Translations under genes and position numbers: made by a program | Origin: Pseudomonas putida | Lineage (GTDB): Bacteria > Pseudomonadota > Gammaproteobacteria > Pseudomonadales > Pseudomonadaceae | Direction of reading: 5' to 3' | Assembly: GCF_028682175.1 (NCBI RefSeq) | Contig: NZ_JANHKS010000010.1 | Location: 62,001 to 126,000 of the forward strand | DNA length: 64,000 nucleotides | The notes under the pieces: model-generated | What the model was told of the DNA's origin: nothing | Seen by the model: only the letters and a program-made list of their open reading frames with translations | Databases searched by the model: none | In this document: positions 37,896 to 46,419 of the stretch, piece by piece | Layout of the letters: each line of letters starts with the position of its first letter | Numbering within the stretch: the stretch's first letter is position 1

Positions 37896-37940
37896 ACAGG
37901 GCTCCAACCTCGGCTCATAGATGATTGGCAAGGTGTACGC

Positions 37941-39677
37941 ATGCGTAAGTTGTTGATACTGGTGCTTCTGTTGTTCCCGCTGCTGGCTCAGGCGTTACCC
38001 GGCGGCGATCTGTTCAAGAAGCCCGATTTCCTGCCTGTCGAGCAGGCCTTCATATTCAGCTCCGAGCGTCTCGAGTCCGGAGAAACCCGTCTGTACTGGC
38101 AAATCGCAGACGGCTATTACCTTTATCAGAAGCGCCTCAAGTTCGACGGCCTGAGTGCGGGCCTGCTGCCGGTTCTGCCGGCTGGCGAAGACCACAACGA
38201 CGAGTATTTCGGCCAGCAGCAGGTCTATCGGCAGGGCCTTGAGCTGACGATCCCGGCCTCTGCCAGCGGGCAGGTGAAGGTGGGTTGGCAAGGCTGTGCC
38301 GACGCGGGCCTTTGCTATCCGCCGCAAACCCAGGTGGTGGACCTGGGCAAAGGCGGTGCGACCGTGGTCAACGGCCAGGCACAGGATCAGGCGCTGGCCA
38401 GCACGCTGCAGGAACGCTCGCTGGGCCTGAGCCTGCTGATTTTCTTCGGTCTGGGTCTGTTGCTGGCCTTCACCCCCTGCTCGCTGCCGATGCTGCCGAT
38501 TCTCGCCGGCGTGGTGGTGGGCAGTGGCGCCCGCCCGCGTCGCGGTTTCGCCCTGGCCGGGGTCTATGTGCTGAGCATGGCGTTGATCTACGCGGGGCTG
38601 GGCGTGGTCGCGGCGCTGCTGGGTGGCAACCTGCAATCCACGCTGCAGCAACCCTGGCTGCTGGGCAGTTTCGCCGGATTGTTCGTGTTGCTCTCGCTGC
38701 CGATGTTCGGCTTCTTCGAACTGCAACTGCCAGCCTTTGTGCGTGATCGCCTGGAGAATGCCGGACGCCAGCGTCAGGGTGGCAGCCTGGTAGGTGCGGC
38801 CATCCTGGGTGCGTTGTCCGGTTTGCTGGTCGGCCCCTGCATGACCGCGCCGCTGGCCGGTGCACTGCTGTATATCGCCCAGAGCGGGAACGCCTTGCAG
38901 GGCGGTCTGGTGCTGTTCGTTCTGGGATTGGGCATTGGCCTGCCGCTGTTGCTGGTGGTGACCGTGGGCAACCGCTTTCTGCCAAAACCGGGCGCCTGGA
39001 TGGACCTGGTCAAGGGCGTGTTCGGCTTCCTGTTGCTGGGCACGGCACTGTTCATGATTCGTCCGCTGCTGGCCGAACCCCTGTGGCTTGCGCTGTTCGG
39101 CGCGTTGCTGCTGATCCTCGCGTTCAGCGCTATCGCTCAGACCCGCCGCCTTAAACGCGCGGCGCCGATCTGTGCGCCAGTCGGGCTGATTCTCGGTTTG
39201 TGGGGCACGATGATGCTGGTCGGTGCCGCCGGGGGCGCGGACGATCCCTGGCAACCGCTGAAGGTCTACAGCGGTTCCAGGATCAACAGCGAAAGCGCAA
39301 GCAACCACGATGCCTTCACCACCATCAAGGATGCGGCCACACTGGACCGCGAACTCGCCGCAGCCAGCGCCAATGGCCAGTGGGTGCTGGTGGACTATTA
39401 CGCCGACTGGTGCGTGTCCTGCAAGATCATGGAAAAGACCGTGTTCGGGCAGAGCCAGGTCATCGAGGCGCTGAACGGTGTGCGCCTGCTGCGCCTGGAC
39501 GTGACCGCCGACAACGACGCCAGCCGTCAATTGCTCGAACGCTACAAGGTCCCCGGCCCGCCAACCCTGTTGTGGCTAGGCCCGGACGGCAGCGAGCGCC
39601 GGTCCCATCGCATCACCGGCGAGGTCGATGACAAGGGCTTCCTGCAGCAGTGGCAAGCGACCCGGGAGCAGGGTTGA
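37941..39677 (+). CDS. dsbD: Thiol:disulfide interchange protein DsbD
   Basis: A 578-aa inner-membrane electron carrier that moves reducing power from cytosolic thioredoxin to the periplasm. Signal peptide (1-19); N-terminal alpha domain with CADAGLCYPP; eight-TM beta domain with FTPCSLPMLP and VGPCMTAPLAGALL (one Cys each); C-terminal thioredoxin domain with C491-V-S-C494 (YADWCVSCK). The 3' end shares one base with dsbE (TGATG). It is the DsbD2-type gene of the copper-responsive operon (PA2478). Confidence 0.93.
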   Translation: MRKLLILVLLLFPLLAQALPGGDLFKKPDFLPVEQAFIFSSERLESGETRLYWQIADGYYLYQKRLKFDGLSAGLLPVLPAGEDHNDEYFGQQQVYRQGLELTIPASASGQVKVGWQGCADAGLCYPPQTQVVDLGKGGATVVNGQAQDQALASTLQERSLGLSLLIFFGLGLLLAFTPCSLPMLPILAGVVVGSGARPRRGFALAGVYVLSMALIYAGLGVVAALLGGNLQSTLQQPWLLGSFAGLFVLLSLPMFGFFELQLPAFVRDRLENAGRQRQGGSLVGAAILGALSGLLVGPCMTAPLAGALLYIAQSGNALQGGLVLFVLGLGIGLPLLLVVTVGNRFLPKPGAWMDLVKGVFGFLLLGTALFMIRPLLAEPLWLALFGALLLILAFSAIAQTRRLKRAAPICAPVGLILGLWGTMMLVGAAGGADDPWQPLKVYSGSRINSESASNHDAFTTIKDAATLDRELAAASANGQWVLVDYYADWCVSCKIMEKTVFGQSQVIEALNGVRLLRLDVTADNDASRQLLERYKVPGPPTLLWLGPDGSERRSHRITGEVDDKGFLQQWQATREQG

Positions 39678-40519
39678 TGCTGAGTTTTTCCCTGGGGCCC
39701 TTCTCCCTGGCGCTCAACCACTTGCTGCTGTTGGCGGCTCTGGTGCTGGCGACCTTAGTCGGCTGGCTCAGCGGCCGTCGCCAAGGGGTCAACCCGGAAC
39801 GCGCACTGTTCGGCCTGTTTCTGCTGGGGCTGTTGCTGGCGCGCGTGGGTTTCGTGCTGGTGTACTGGACGCAGTACCAGAGCCATCCGGCGAGCATCAT
39901 CGACATCCGCGATGGCGGGTTTCTGGTCTGGCCGGGGGTGGTCGCCGTGGTGATCGGCGCCCTGGTGCACGGCTTCAGCCGGCCCGCCTTGCGCACCCCG
40001 ATGGGGATAGGCGTGGTCAGTGGCCTGGTGTTCTGGTGGCTGGCCAGCCTTGCGGTCAGCGCATCGCAACAGGATGCGCGCCTGCCGGACCTGACCTTGC
40101 GCAACGCCGCAGGTATGCCTGTGCAGTTGAGCGATTTCCAAGGCAAGAAACTGGTCATCAACCTGTGGGCCACCTGGTGCCCGCCGTGTCGGCGCGAGAT
40201 GCCGGTGTTGCAGGCGGCCCAGCAGGCGAACCCCGATGTGGTCTTCCTGTTCGTCAATCAGGCCGAGACTCCACGGGAGGTCGGGACTTTTCTGACGAGC
40301 CAGGGTCTGCAACTAGACAATCTGCTGTTCGATGGTTCTGGTGAACTGGCCCGACGCGTCGGTTCGGCCGCGCTCCCTACCACCCTTTTCTACCGCCCCG
40401 ATGGCCGCCTTTCGGCCAGCCACCTGGGCGAACTGTCCAACGCCAGCCTGACCCATGCCCTTGGGCAGCTCGCTGAACCGGCGGCACAGGCTTCCTCCCG
40501 AATCAGGAGTACTCAATGA
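39677..40519 (+). CDS. dsbE: DsbE/TlpA-like thioredoxin with Lgt-like membrane domain
   Basis: A 280-aa membrane-anchored thiol-disulfide protein. The first 125 residues form about four TM helices. Within them, ARVGFVLVYW (55-64) and GGFLVWPG (80-87) resemble the N-terminal half of prolipoprotein diacylglyceryl transferase (Lgt), with the catalytic His replaced by Trp. The periplasmic thioredoxin domain has C168-P-P-C171 (ATWCPPCRREMP) and the cis-Pro segment AALPTTLFY. It shares one base with dsbD and overlaps dsbG by 4 bp (ATGA). DsbD would keep it reduced. Confidence 0.88.
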   Translation: MLSFSLGPFSLALNHLLLLAALVLATLVGWLSGRRQGVNPERALFGLFLLGLLLARVGFVLVYWTQYQSHPASIIDIRDGGFLVWPGVVAVVIGALVHGFSRPALRTPMGIGVVSGLVFWWLASLAVSASQQDARLPDLTLRNAAGMPVQLSDFQGKKLVINLWATWCPPCRREMPVLQAAQQANPDVVFLFVNQAETPREVGTFLTSQGLQLDNLLFDGSGELARRVGSAALPTTLFYRPDGRLSASHLGELSNASLTHALGQLAEPAAQASSRIRSTQ

Positions 40520-41283
40520 GTTACATGCGGATTTCCACCTTGGCCGTCGCCAGCCTGCTCACCTTCCAGACCGCCCTGTTGCAGGCCGAAGAACTGCCCG
40601 CGCCGATCAAGGCGCTGGAAGCCAAGGGTGCCACGATCAAGGGCAGCTTCGATGCGCCCGGTGGGCTCAAGGGTTACGCCGCCGAATACCAGAAACAAGC
40701 CATGGCGCTGTACCTGACCGCCGATGGCAAGCACGTACTGGCGGGCAATCTGTTTGACGAGAAAGGCGAAGATTTGAGCGAGGCGCCGCTGCAGAAGCTG
40801 GTCTACGAGCCCATGACCAAAGAGATGTGGAACCAGATGGAAAACAGCACCTGGATCGCCGACGGCGCCAAGACCGCGCCCAAGGTCATCTACCTGTTCA
40901 GCGACGCCAACTGCCCGTACTGCAACATCTTCTGGGAACAGGCGCGGCCCTGGGTCAAGTCCGGCAAGGTGCAGTTGCGTCACATCATGGTCGGAGTGAT
41001 CCGCGAAGACAGCGCCGCCAAGGCCGCCACCCTGCTGGCTGATGCCAACCCTGAACTGGCCCTGCAGAAGCACGAACAGGCGGGCAAGAGCAGCACGCTC
41101 AAGGCCATGGACACCATCCCCAAAGACATCCAGGCCAAGCTCGATGCGAACATGAAGCTGATGGACGACATGGGCCTGTCGGCGACACCGTCGATTTTCT
41201 ACAAGGATGCCAATGGCCACCTGCAACAGCAACAAGGCGCACCGCGGCCTGACGTGCTGGCGAAGATGATGGGGCCTAAATAA
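40516..41283 (+). CDS. dsbG: Thiol:disulfide interchange protein DsbG
   Basis: A 255-aa periplasmic isomerase/reductase. Signal peptide with cleavage near residue 24 (LLQAEE); N-terminal dimerisation domain; thioredoxin domain with C133-P-Y-C136 (SDANCPYCNIFW) and the cis-Pro loop GLSATPSIFYK. DsbG protects single cysteines from over-oxidation and repairs mispaired disulfides, which suits copper stress. It is the last gene of dsbDEG and is followed by a REP array. Confidence 0.93.
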   Translation: MSYMRISTLAVASLLTFQTALLQAEELPAPIKALEAKGATIKGSFDAPGGLKGYAAEYQKQAMALYLTADGKHVLAGNLFDEKGEDLSEAPLQKLVYEPMTKEMWNQMENSTWIADGAKTAPKVIYLFSDANCPYCNIFWEQARPWVKSGKVQLRHIMVGVIREDSAAKAATLLADANPELALQKHEQAGKSSTLKAMDTIPKDIQAKLDANMKLMDDMGLSATPSIFYKDANGHLQQQQGAPRPDVLAKMMGPK

Positions 41284-41313
41284 GCCCGAGAGCTGTGCAG
41301 GGTGTACCGGCCT

Positions 41314-41340
41314 CATCGCGAGCAAGCTCACTCCTACAGG
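41314..41340. repeat. REP unit (GTAGGAGTGAGCTTGCTCGCGA type)
   Basis: ATCGCGAGCAAGCTCACTCC in inverse orientation. Its partner may be the unit at 41612-41637, in which case the 238-bp tandem C-type REPINs have inserted between the two arms. Confidence 0.85.
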
Positions 41341-41371
41341 ATTGCAGCATTCCCTCGCCTCGCATCCATCC

Positions 41372-41609
41372 GTAGGAGCGCGCTTGCCCGCGACAGGGCC
41401 CTGCCAGGCAATAGAGGTGTGGCGGATGTACCACCGTCGTCGCGGGCAAGCGCGCTCCTACAGCGGCGCATCGATTATTTGCCACACCCCGCAGGAGCGC
41501 GCTTGCCCGCTACGGGGCCATGTCAGGCGATAGCGATGTGGCGGATGTACCACCGTCATCGCGGGCAAGCGCGCTCCTACAGCGGTCCACCGATTATTTG
41601 AAATGCACA
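41372..41609. repeat. Tandem duplication of a REPIN (GGAGCGCGCTTGCCCGCGA type)
   Basis: Two copies of a 119-bp unit (41372-41490 and 41491-41609). Each contains an inverted REP pair, the shared core GGTGTGGCGG/GATGTGGCGG-GATGTACCACCGTC and the same tail (GATTATTTG). They differ at scattered positions, so the duplication is not recent. The 41284-41791 gap before the TetR gene holds these repeats and the TetR promoter, nothing else. Confidence 0.9.
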
Positions 41610-41611
41610 GT

Positions 41612-41637
41612 CCTGTAGGAGTGAGCTTGCTCGCGAT
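41612..41637. repeat. REP unit (GTAGGAGTGAGCTTGCTCGCGA type)
   Basis: A direct-orientation unit, the last REP in the window. No further unit is seen to 64 kb. Confidence 0.85.
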
Positions 41638-41686
41638 AGGGCCCTGTCAGGCGACGCAGATGTCTGTAATACCCCTGTGACCTTCT

Positions 41687-41697
41687 GACCAATGGTC
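41687..41697. promoter_or_regulatory. Palindrome upstream of TetR gene
   Basis: GACCA-A-TGGTC is a perfect 5+5 dyad 94 nt before the TetR start, close to a GATACT -10 (41716-41721). GACC/GGTC half-sites are used by several TetR regulators, so this could be the autoregulatory operator. Confidence 0.4.
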
Positions 41698-41791
41698 GCC
41701 CCCTCCCGAACCGTGGATACTGCGCCGGCTGTTCATCCATGTAAGAATGTCGATCAACATTTCAAGAGCCATAGTCGGGAGGCTCCTTTCA

Positions 41792-42358
41792 ATGCGTTAC
41801 GCCGAAGATCATAAAGCCCAAACCCATCAGCGCATCCTTGTCGAGGCGGGCGCGCGGTTTCGTCGTGACGGTATCGGCGCGACCGGTTTGCAGCCGCTGA
41901 TGAAGGCATTGGGGCTGACCCACGGTGGCTTTTACGCCCACTTCAAATCCAAGGATGATCTGGTCGAAAAGGCCCTGCGTTGCGCGGTGGACAGTTTGCA
42001 GGCATCGCGCGCTGAAAAGCTGGGCAATGACACCTCGGCCGAGGCGTTCATTGATATGTACCTGGCCCCGGCTCATCGTCTGGAGCCGGAGAACGGCTGC
42101 CCGTTGCCGACCATGTCCTCGGAACTCGGCCAGCGCGGCCAGCCGAGCGAAATCACCGACGAGCTGATCAACAGCATGCTCGCGGCACTTCAGGCCGGCA
42201 TGCCCGAGGGCTCCGAGAACAGCGACAAGGCCGTGATGATGATGTCCAGCCTGGTCGGCGCCCTGGTCCTGGCCCGTAGCGCCAAAGACCCGCAACTGGC
42301 CGAGCGCATCCTCAAGACCACCCGCGAGCAGCTCAAGCTGCAGATCCCTCAGGCATGA
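41792..42358 (+). CDS. TetR-family transcriptional regulator
   Basis: A 188-aa regulator. The HTH is GATGLQPLMKALGLTHGGFYAHFKSKDDLVEKAL (residues 28-60, shown by its LTHGGFYAHF core), followed by an alpha-helical ligand domain. The start at ATG 41792 has GGGAGG 9 nt upstream; the longer frame begins in the promoter region. It converges on the fabF-like gene, with a shared terminator. The ligand and targets are unknown; the ketosynthase next door is a candidate target. Confidence 0.85.
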   Translation: MRYAEDHKAQTHQRILVEAGARFRRDGIGATGLQPLMKALGLTHGGFYAHFKSKDDLVEKALRCAVDSLQASRAEKLGNDTSAEAFIDMYLAPAHRLEPENGCPLPTMSSELGQRGQPSEITDELINSMLAALQAGMPEGSENSDKAVMMMSSLVGALVLARSAKDPQLAERILKTTREQLKLQIPQA

Positions 42359-42364
42359 GGTGAA

Positions 42365-42392
42365 ATGCCCCTGCCGCCACAGGCAGGGGCAT
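42365..42392. terminator. Hairpin between convergent tetR-like and fabF-like genes
   Basis: ATGCCCCTGCC-GCCACA-GGCAGGGGCAT is a perfect 11-bp stem 7 nt after the TetR stop. The T-run is poor on both strands, so termination may be partial. Confidence 0.6.
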
Positions 42393-42402
42393 GGCGTTTC
42401 AA

Positions 42403-43677
42403 TCAGGCTTCGAAGCGGCGGAACAACACGCTCGCATTGACGCCGCCAAAGCCGAAGCCGTTGGACAGCGCATACTCGATCTTCATCGGACGCGCCTTGC
42501 CGTGGACGATATCGATGCCCGCTGCCGCCTCATCCGGCTTCTCCAGGTTCAACGTCATCGGCGCAATCTGATCCCGAATCGCCAGCGCGGTGAAAATCGC
42601 CTCGATGCCACCCGCCGCACCCAGCAGGTGCCCGGTCGCTGACTTGGTCGACGTCACCGCCACCCCGCCCTGATCGCCGAACACTGTCTTGATCGCCGCC
42701 ATCTCGCCCTTGTCACCCACCGGCGTTGAAGTGGCGTGGGCGTTCAGATGCGCAATGTCGGACGGCTTGATGCCGGCCTGGCGAATGGCCGCCTGCATGG
42801 CCCGACGTGCGCCGCTGCCGTCCTCGGGGCCGGCGGTCAGGTGATAGGCGTCGGCGCTGGTGCCATAACCCACCAGTTCGACAATTGGCTTGGCACCTCG
42901 CGCCAGCGCATGCTCAAGAGACTCGATGACCATGATGCCGGCACCCTCACCCATCACGAAGCCGTCGCGGTCCTGATCGAACGGCCGCGAAGCGCGCTCT
43001 GGCGTGTCGTTGAAGCCACTGGAGAGCGCCCGCGCCGCCGCGAATCCACCCAGCGACACTCGGTCGATGCAGGCCTCGGCCCCGCCGCATATGGCGATGT
43101 CCGCCTCACCGGCGAGGATCATCCGCGCCGCATCGCCGATGGCCTGCACACCTGCGGCGCAAGCGGTCACTGGCGCGCCAAGCGGTCCCTGGAAACCATG
43201 CTGAATAGAAACGTGCCCGGCCGCCAGATTGACCAGAAACGATGGAATGGTAAACGGCGAAAGCCGGCGTGGCCCACGAGAGTCGGTGGTGCGTACCGCA
43301 TCGGCAATCGAGACGAAACCGCCCACCCCGGAACCGATGATCGTCGCCGTGCGCTCGCGCTCCTCATCAGTGGAGGGTGCCCAGCCCGCCTGCGCCACCG
43401 CCTGCTGGGCCGCACCGAGGGCAAACAGGATGAAACGGTCCATCTTCTTCTGCTCTTTGGGCGGCGCTGCGGCGTCAGCGTCGAACCCGGCTTCGGCATC
43501 CTCGGCCAGCGTCGGCACTGGCCCGCCGACCTTGGCCGGCAGATCAGCCACTGTTTCCTCAGGCAGCCGGACGATACCGGAGCGCCCTTCGAGCAGCCGC
43601 TGCCAGACGGCCTCGACTCCCGTACCCAAAGGCGTCACCAGCCCCATCCCCGTGACTACGATGCGACGTGCGTTCAT
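42403..43677 (-). CDS. fabF: Beta-ketoacyl-ACP synthase II, FabF-like
   Basis: A 424-aa condensing enzyme of fatty-acid synthesis that extends acyl-ACP with malonyl-ACP. The catalytic triad is Cys (VTACAAGVQAIGDA), His (NAHATSTPVGD) and His (KSATGHLLGAAG). The N-terminus RRIVVTGMGLVTPLG and tail NGFGFGGVNASVLFRR are typical. It lies alone, not in the fab cluster with acpP, so it is probably an accessory paralogue. Upstream at 43802-43815 lies the dyad ATTACGACCGTAAT. Confidence 0.9.
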   Translation of the reverse strand: MNARRIVVTGMGLVTPLGTGVEAVWQRLLEGRSGIVRLPEETVADLPAKVGGPVPTLAEDAEAGFDADAAAPPKEQKKMDRFILFALGAAQQAVAQAGWAPSTDEERERTATIIGSGVGGFVSIADAVRTTDSRGPRRLSPFTIPSFLVNLAAGHVSIQHGFQGPLGAPVTACAAGVQAIGDAARMILAGEADIAICGGAEACIDRVSLGGFAAARALSSGFNDTPERASRPFDQDRDGFVMGEGAGIMVIESLEHALARGAKPIVELVGYGTSADAYHLTAGPEDGSGARRAMQAAIRQAGIKPSDIAHLNAHATSTPVGDKGEMAAIKTVFGDQGGVAVTSTKSATGHLLGAAGGIEAIFTALAIRDQIAPMTLNLEKPDEAAAGIDIVHGKARPMKIEYALSNGFGFGGVNASVLFRRFEA

Positions 43678-43801
43678 GGCTTCACCCTTTAAACCTTCAT
43701 TGCATGGAAAGGCGCAGATTCAAGCGCCAGATGTGTAACGTCGTGCCTGCGATTGCCCATGAGTCTGTGTCCATGGGCGTTGAGCGTAGCAATCGAGGTA
43801 T

Positions 43802-43815
43802 ATTACGACCGTAAT
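43802..43815. promoter_or_regulatory. Palindrome upstream of fabF-like gene
   Basis: ATTACG-AC-CGTAAT, a 6+6 dyad in an AT-rich stretch 125 nt before the ketosynthase start. It is a candidate operator; the neighbouring TetR protein is one possible binder. Confidence 0.4.
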
Positions 43816-43895
43816 TTTCAAGATTATATGATTTTTGTCATTTGAAGTGTCAAGCCCGGGCGATGACTGCAACCTCATCCCCCAACTGTCACTGG

Positions 43896-43923
43896 AAAAA
43901 AAAGACCGATCATCGATCGGTCT
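43896..43923 (-). terminator. Terminator of comEA-like gene
   Basis: AGACCGATC-GAT-GATCGGTCT followed by a T-run on the minus strand, 18 nt after the comEA-like stop. Confidence 0.9.
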
Positions 43924-43940
43924 TCTGCTGCGTCCGCGGC

Positions 43941-44273
43941 TCAGTCAAGCGCCAGCTTTTCCCGGTTCCTGTCGACCAGCGCCTTGCCGATGCCCTTGAC
44001 CTCAATCAACTCGTCGACCGACGCAAACGCACCGTTTTCATCACGATAGGCGACGATCGCCGCTGCCTTGCCTGCGCCAATGCCGGACAGTTCCTTGTGC
44101 AGGACGTCCGCTGAAGCGGTGTTGATGTTGACTTTGCCCGACTGCGCTGCGGGTGCGGCCATCGTCGTGGCGGGCGCCGGGCTGGCTGTCGCGGCTGGGG
44201 TTTGTGCGTTGGCAGCCATCGAGAAGCTGGCGACCACGGCGAGGACGAGGGAAGAAAGGTAGGACATGCGCAT
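43941..44273 (-). CDS. ComEA-like helix-hairpin-helix protein
   Basis: A 110-aa exported DNA-binding protein. Signal peptide with cleavage after residue 23 (AANAQ); Ala/Pro/Thr-rich linker; then two HhH motifs in NINTASADVLHKELSGIGAGKA and VDELIEVKGIGKALV. The ATG at 44273 has GGAG 8 nt before it. ComEA of naturally competent bacteria captures DNA in the periplasm; whether this protein does so is unknown. It directly follows wbpM, as PA3140 follows PA3141. Confidence 0.87.
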   Translation of the reverse strand: MRMSYLSSLVLAVVASFSMAANAQTPAATASPAPATTMAAPAAQSGKVNINTASADVLHKELSGIGAGKAAAIVAYRDENGAFASVDELIEVKGIGKALVDRNREKLALD

Positions 44274-44424
44274 GAGTAATACTCCATGACATCGTTGATT
44301 AGGGAGCAGCTTTCCTGAGCTGCTTCCCTAACCTAGACCAATCTCATGAACTCACCCGCGATGATGCGTCACCGGATATGTCCCCCCGCAACGGGAGGCC
44401 GGGGCAACGCATCAGGGATCCGGA

Positions 44425-46419
44425 TCAGGGCTCCTGGCGGCGCTGCTGGTGTATCCAGTCGACGATTTCGCCTTCCGGTGCGTAGCCACTCACGGTGTCC
44501 CGCAGAATCTGCCGGACCCGGTCGTAGTCGTCCTCTTCCACGGCCTTGAGCAGGTCCGAGAGCACCAGCTTGAAGCCTTCCCAGGGCAGGAAGTCTTCGT
44601 GGGCACTCATGATCATCGGGTGGCTGGTGGCAACAACGTTATCGCCGATCAGCAACTCCTCGTATAACTTTTCACCCGGCCGCAGCCCGGTGAACTCGAT
44701 GGCGATGTCGCCGTGAGGGTTCTTTTCGGACCGAACGCTCAGGCCCGACAGGTGCACCATCTTCTCCGCCAGCTCGATGATCTTGACCGGCTCACCCATG
44801 TCGAGCACGAACACATCGCCGCCCTGCCCCATGGAGCCCGCCTGGATCACCAATTGGGCCGCTTCCGGAATCGTCATGAAGTACCGGGTGATGCGCGGAT
44901 GGGTGACCGTTACCGGGCCACCTGACTTGATCTGCTTGTGGAACAGCGGAATGACCGAGCCCGATGACCCCAGCACGTTGCCGAAGCGGACCATGATGAA
45001 GCGTGTCTTGTTGACCTGGTGAACCCGGGAGCGGTCACCGAACATCACCGGTGCCACTTCGCGGCTCAGGGCCTGCAGGATCATCTCGGCCAGGCGCTTG
45101 GTGCTGCCCATCACGTTGGTGGGCCGCACGGCCTTGTCGGTGGAAATCAGCACGAAGTTGGCCACACCGGCCTGCAACGCAGCCTGCGCCGTATTCAGCG
45201 TGCCAATGACGTTATTGATCACACCTTCGGCAATGTTGTGCTCGACCATTGGCACATGCTTGTAGGCGGCGGCGTGGTAGACGGTGTCGACCTTCCAGGT
45301 CTTCATGACGTCCAGCAGCTTCTCGTGGTTGCGCACCGAGCCAAGGATGGGCAGCACATTCACCCGCAGGGATTCGGCATTCACCCGCTGCTCAAGCTCG
45401 GACAGGATCGAGTACAGGTTGAACTCGCCGTGATCGACCAGCAGCAAGGTGCTGGGGCGCAGGGAGAGAATCTGCCGGCACAGCTCCGAGCCGATGGAGC
45501 CGCCCGCACCGGTCACCAGTACGACCTGGCCCTTGATGCAGTGCTCCAGCAGGCCCTCCTGGGCGGGCACAGAGTCCCGGCCGAGCAGGTCGGCGATATC
45601 GACTTCCTGCAGGTCATCGACCTTGACCCGACCAGTGGCCAGGTCGGAGAAATTCGGAACGCTGCGCACATGCAGCGGAAAACCTTCGAGGAAGCCCAGG
45701 ATTTCCCGGCGCCGTGCCCGGGCCGACGAAGGGATGGCCAGGAGAATTTCCTGCGCCCCCGTCACGTCGATCATCTGCTGGATGTGCTTGGGCTTGTAGA
45801 CCTGCAAGCCGGATATGACCCGGTTGGAGATCGAGGAATCGTCGTCGATGAACGCGACCGGACGCATCGCCCGGCCCATGCGCAGTGCCGTGGCCAACTG
45901 GTTGCCGGCAGCGCCTGCGCCGTAGATCGCAACCCTTGGCAGGCCATTGTCGCGACTGGTGAACGGCACGTGCTGCGCAGCCGAGAACCAGTCACCCAGG
46001 AAATATTGGCGCATGGCCAGCCGCAGGCCACCGATCATGACCAGGCTGAGCCACCAGTAGTTGAACATCAGCGAGCGCGGCACCACATGCTGGTGGTTGC
46101 TGTAGAGGTACACCACCATGCCCAGGCTCAATGCAGACAGGCTGACGGCCTTGATGATCGCCACCAGGGCATCGTTGCCGAAGTAGCGCATGACCGCACG
46201 GTACATGCCGAAACGAACGAAGAAGGGAATGGCCACGACGGGGGCGCAGAGGAAAAGCCAGGTATGCACTTCAAACGGGTTGATCATCTCGTCGATGCCG
46301 AGACGAACCACGAACGCCATCCACAGCGAGAACCAGACTAGAAAGATGTCTGTGATGACCTGAATGATGCGTTTCTTGCGACGTGGCAACGCGAGCAGCA
46401 AAGCGCGTACTTTATCCAT
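44425..46419 (-). CDS. wbpM: WbpM, UDP-GlcNAc C4,C6-dehydratase of O-antigen synthesis
   Basis: A 664-aa inner-membrane nucleotide-sugar dehydratase. Four N-terminal TM helices (about 18-110), a first Rossmann-like domain (YGAGAAGNQLATAL near 163) and the catalytic SDR domain with TGAGGSIGSELCRQI near 303. The catalytic Met-Lys pair is NVMGSTKR, with Met replacing the usual Tyr, as in WbpM/FlaA1. It makes UDP-4-keto-6-deoxy-HexNAc, precursor of QuiNAc/FucNAc. The start at 46419 follows GAGGGAAGC. It marks the conserved distal end of the Pseudomonas O-antigen locus. Confidence 0.94.
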   Translation of the reverse strand: MDKVRALLLALPRRKKRIIQVITDIFLVWFSLWMAFVVRLGIDEMINPFEVHTWLFLCAPVVAIPFFVRFGMYRAVMRYFGNDALVAIIKAVSLSALSLGMVVYLYSNHQHVVPRSLMFNYWWLSLVMIGGLRLAMRQYFLGDWFSAAQHVPFTSRDNGLPRVAIYGAGAAGNQLATALRMGRAMRPVAFIDDDSSISNRVISGLQVYKPKHIQQMIDVTGAQEILLAIPSSARARRREILGFLEGFPLHVRSVPNFSDLATGRVKVDDLQEVDIADLLGRDSVPAQEGLLEHCIKGQVVLVTGAGGSIGSELCRQILSLRPSTLLLVDHGEFNLYSILSELEQRVNAESLRVNVLPILGSVRNHEKLLDVMKTWKVDTVYHAAAYKHVPMVEHNIAEGVINNVIGTLNTAQAALQAGVANFVLISTDKAVRPTNVMGSTKRLAEMILQALSREVAPVMFGDRSRVHQVNKTRFIMVRFGNVLGSSGSVIPLFHKQIKSGGPVTVTHPRITRYFMTIPEAAQLVIQAGSMGQGGDVFVLDMGEPVKIIELAEKMVHLSGLSVRSEKNPHGDIAIEFTGLRPGEKLYEELLIGDNVVATSHPMIMSAHEDFLPWEGFKLVLSDLLKAVEEDDYDRVRQILRDTVSGYAPEGEIVDWIHQQRRQEP

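Noticed and set aside
41372..41609. Repeat cluster that could suggest a small CRISPR array
   Set aside because: Repeats are REP palindromes with conserved, not unique, spacers, at 119-bp period, and no cas genes are present.
45019..46341. 440-codon plus-strand frame opposite wbpM
   Set aside because: Antisense of WbpM; composition rich in His, Gln and Arg, no ribosome site, no motif.
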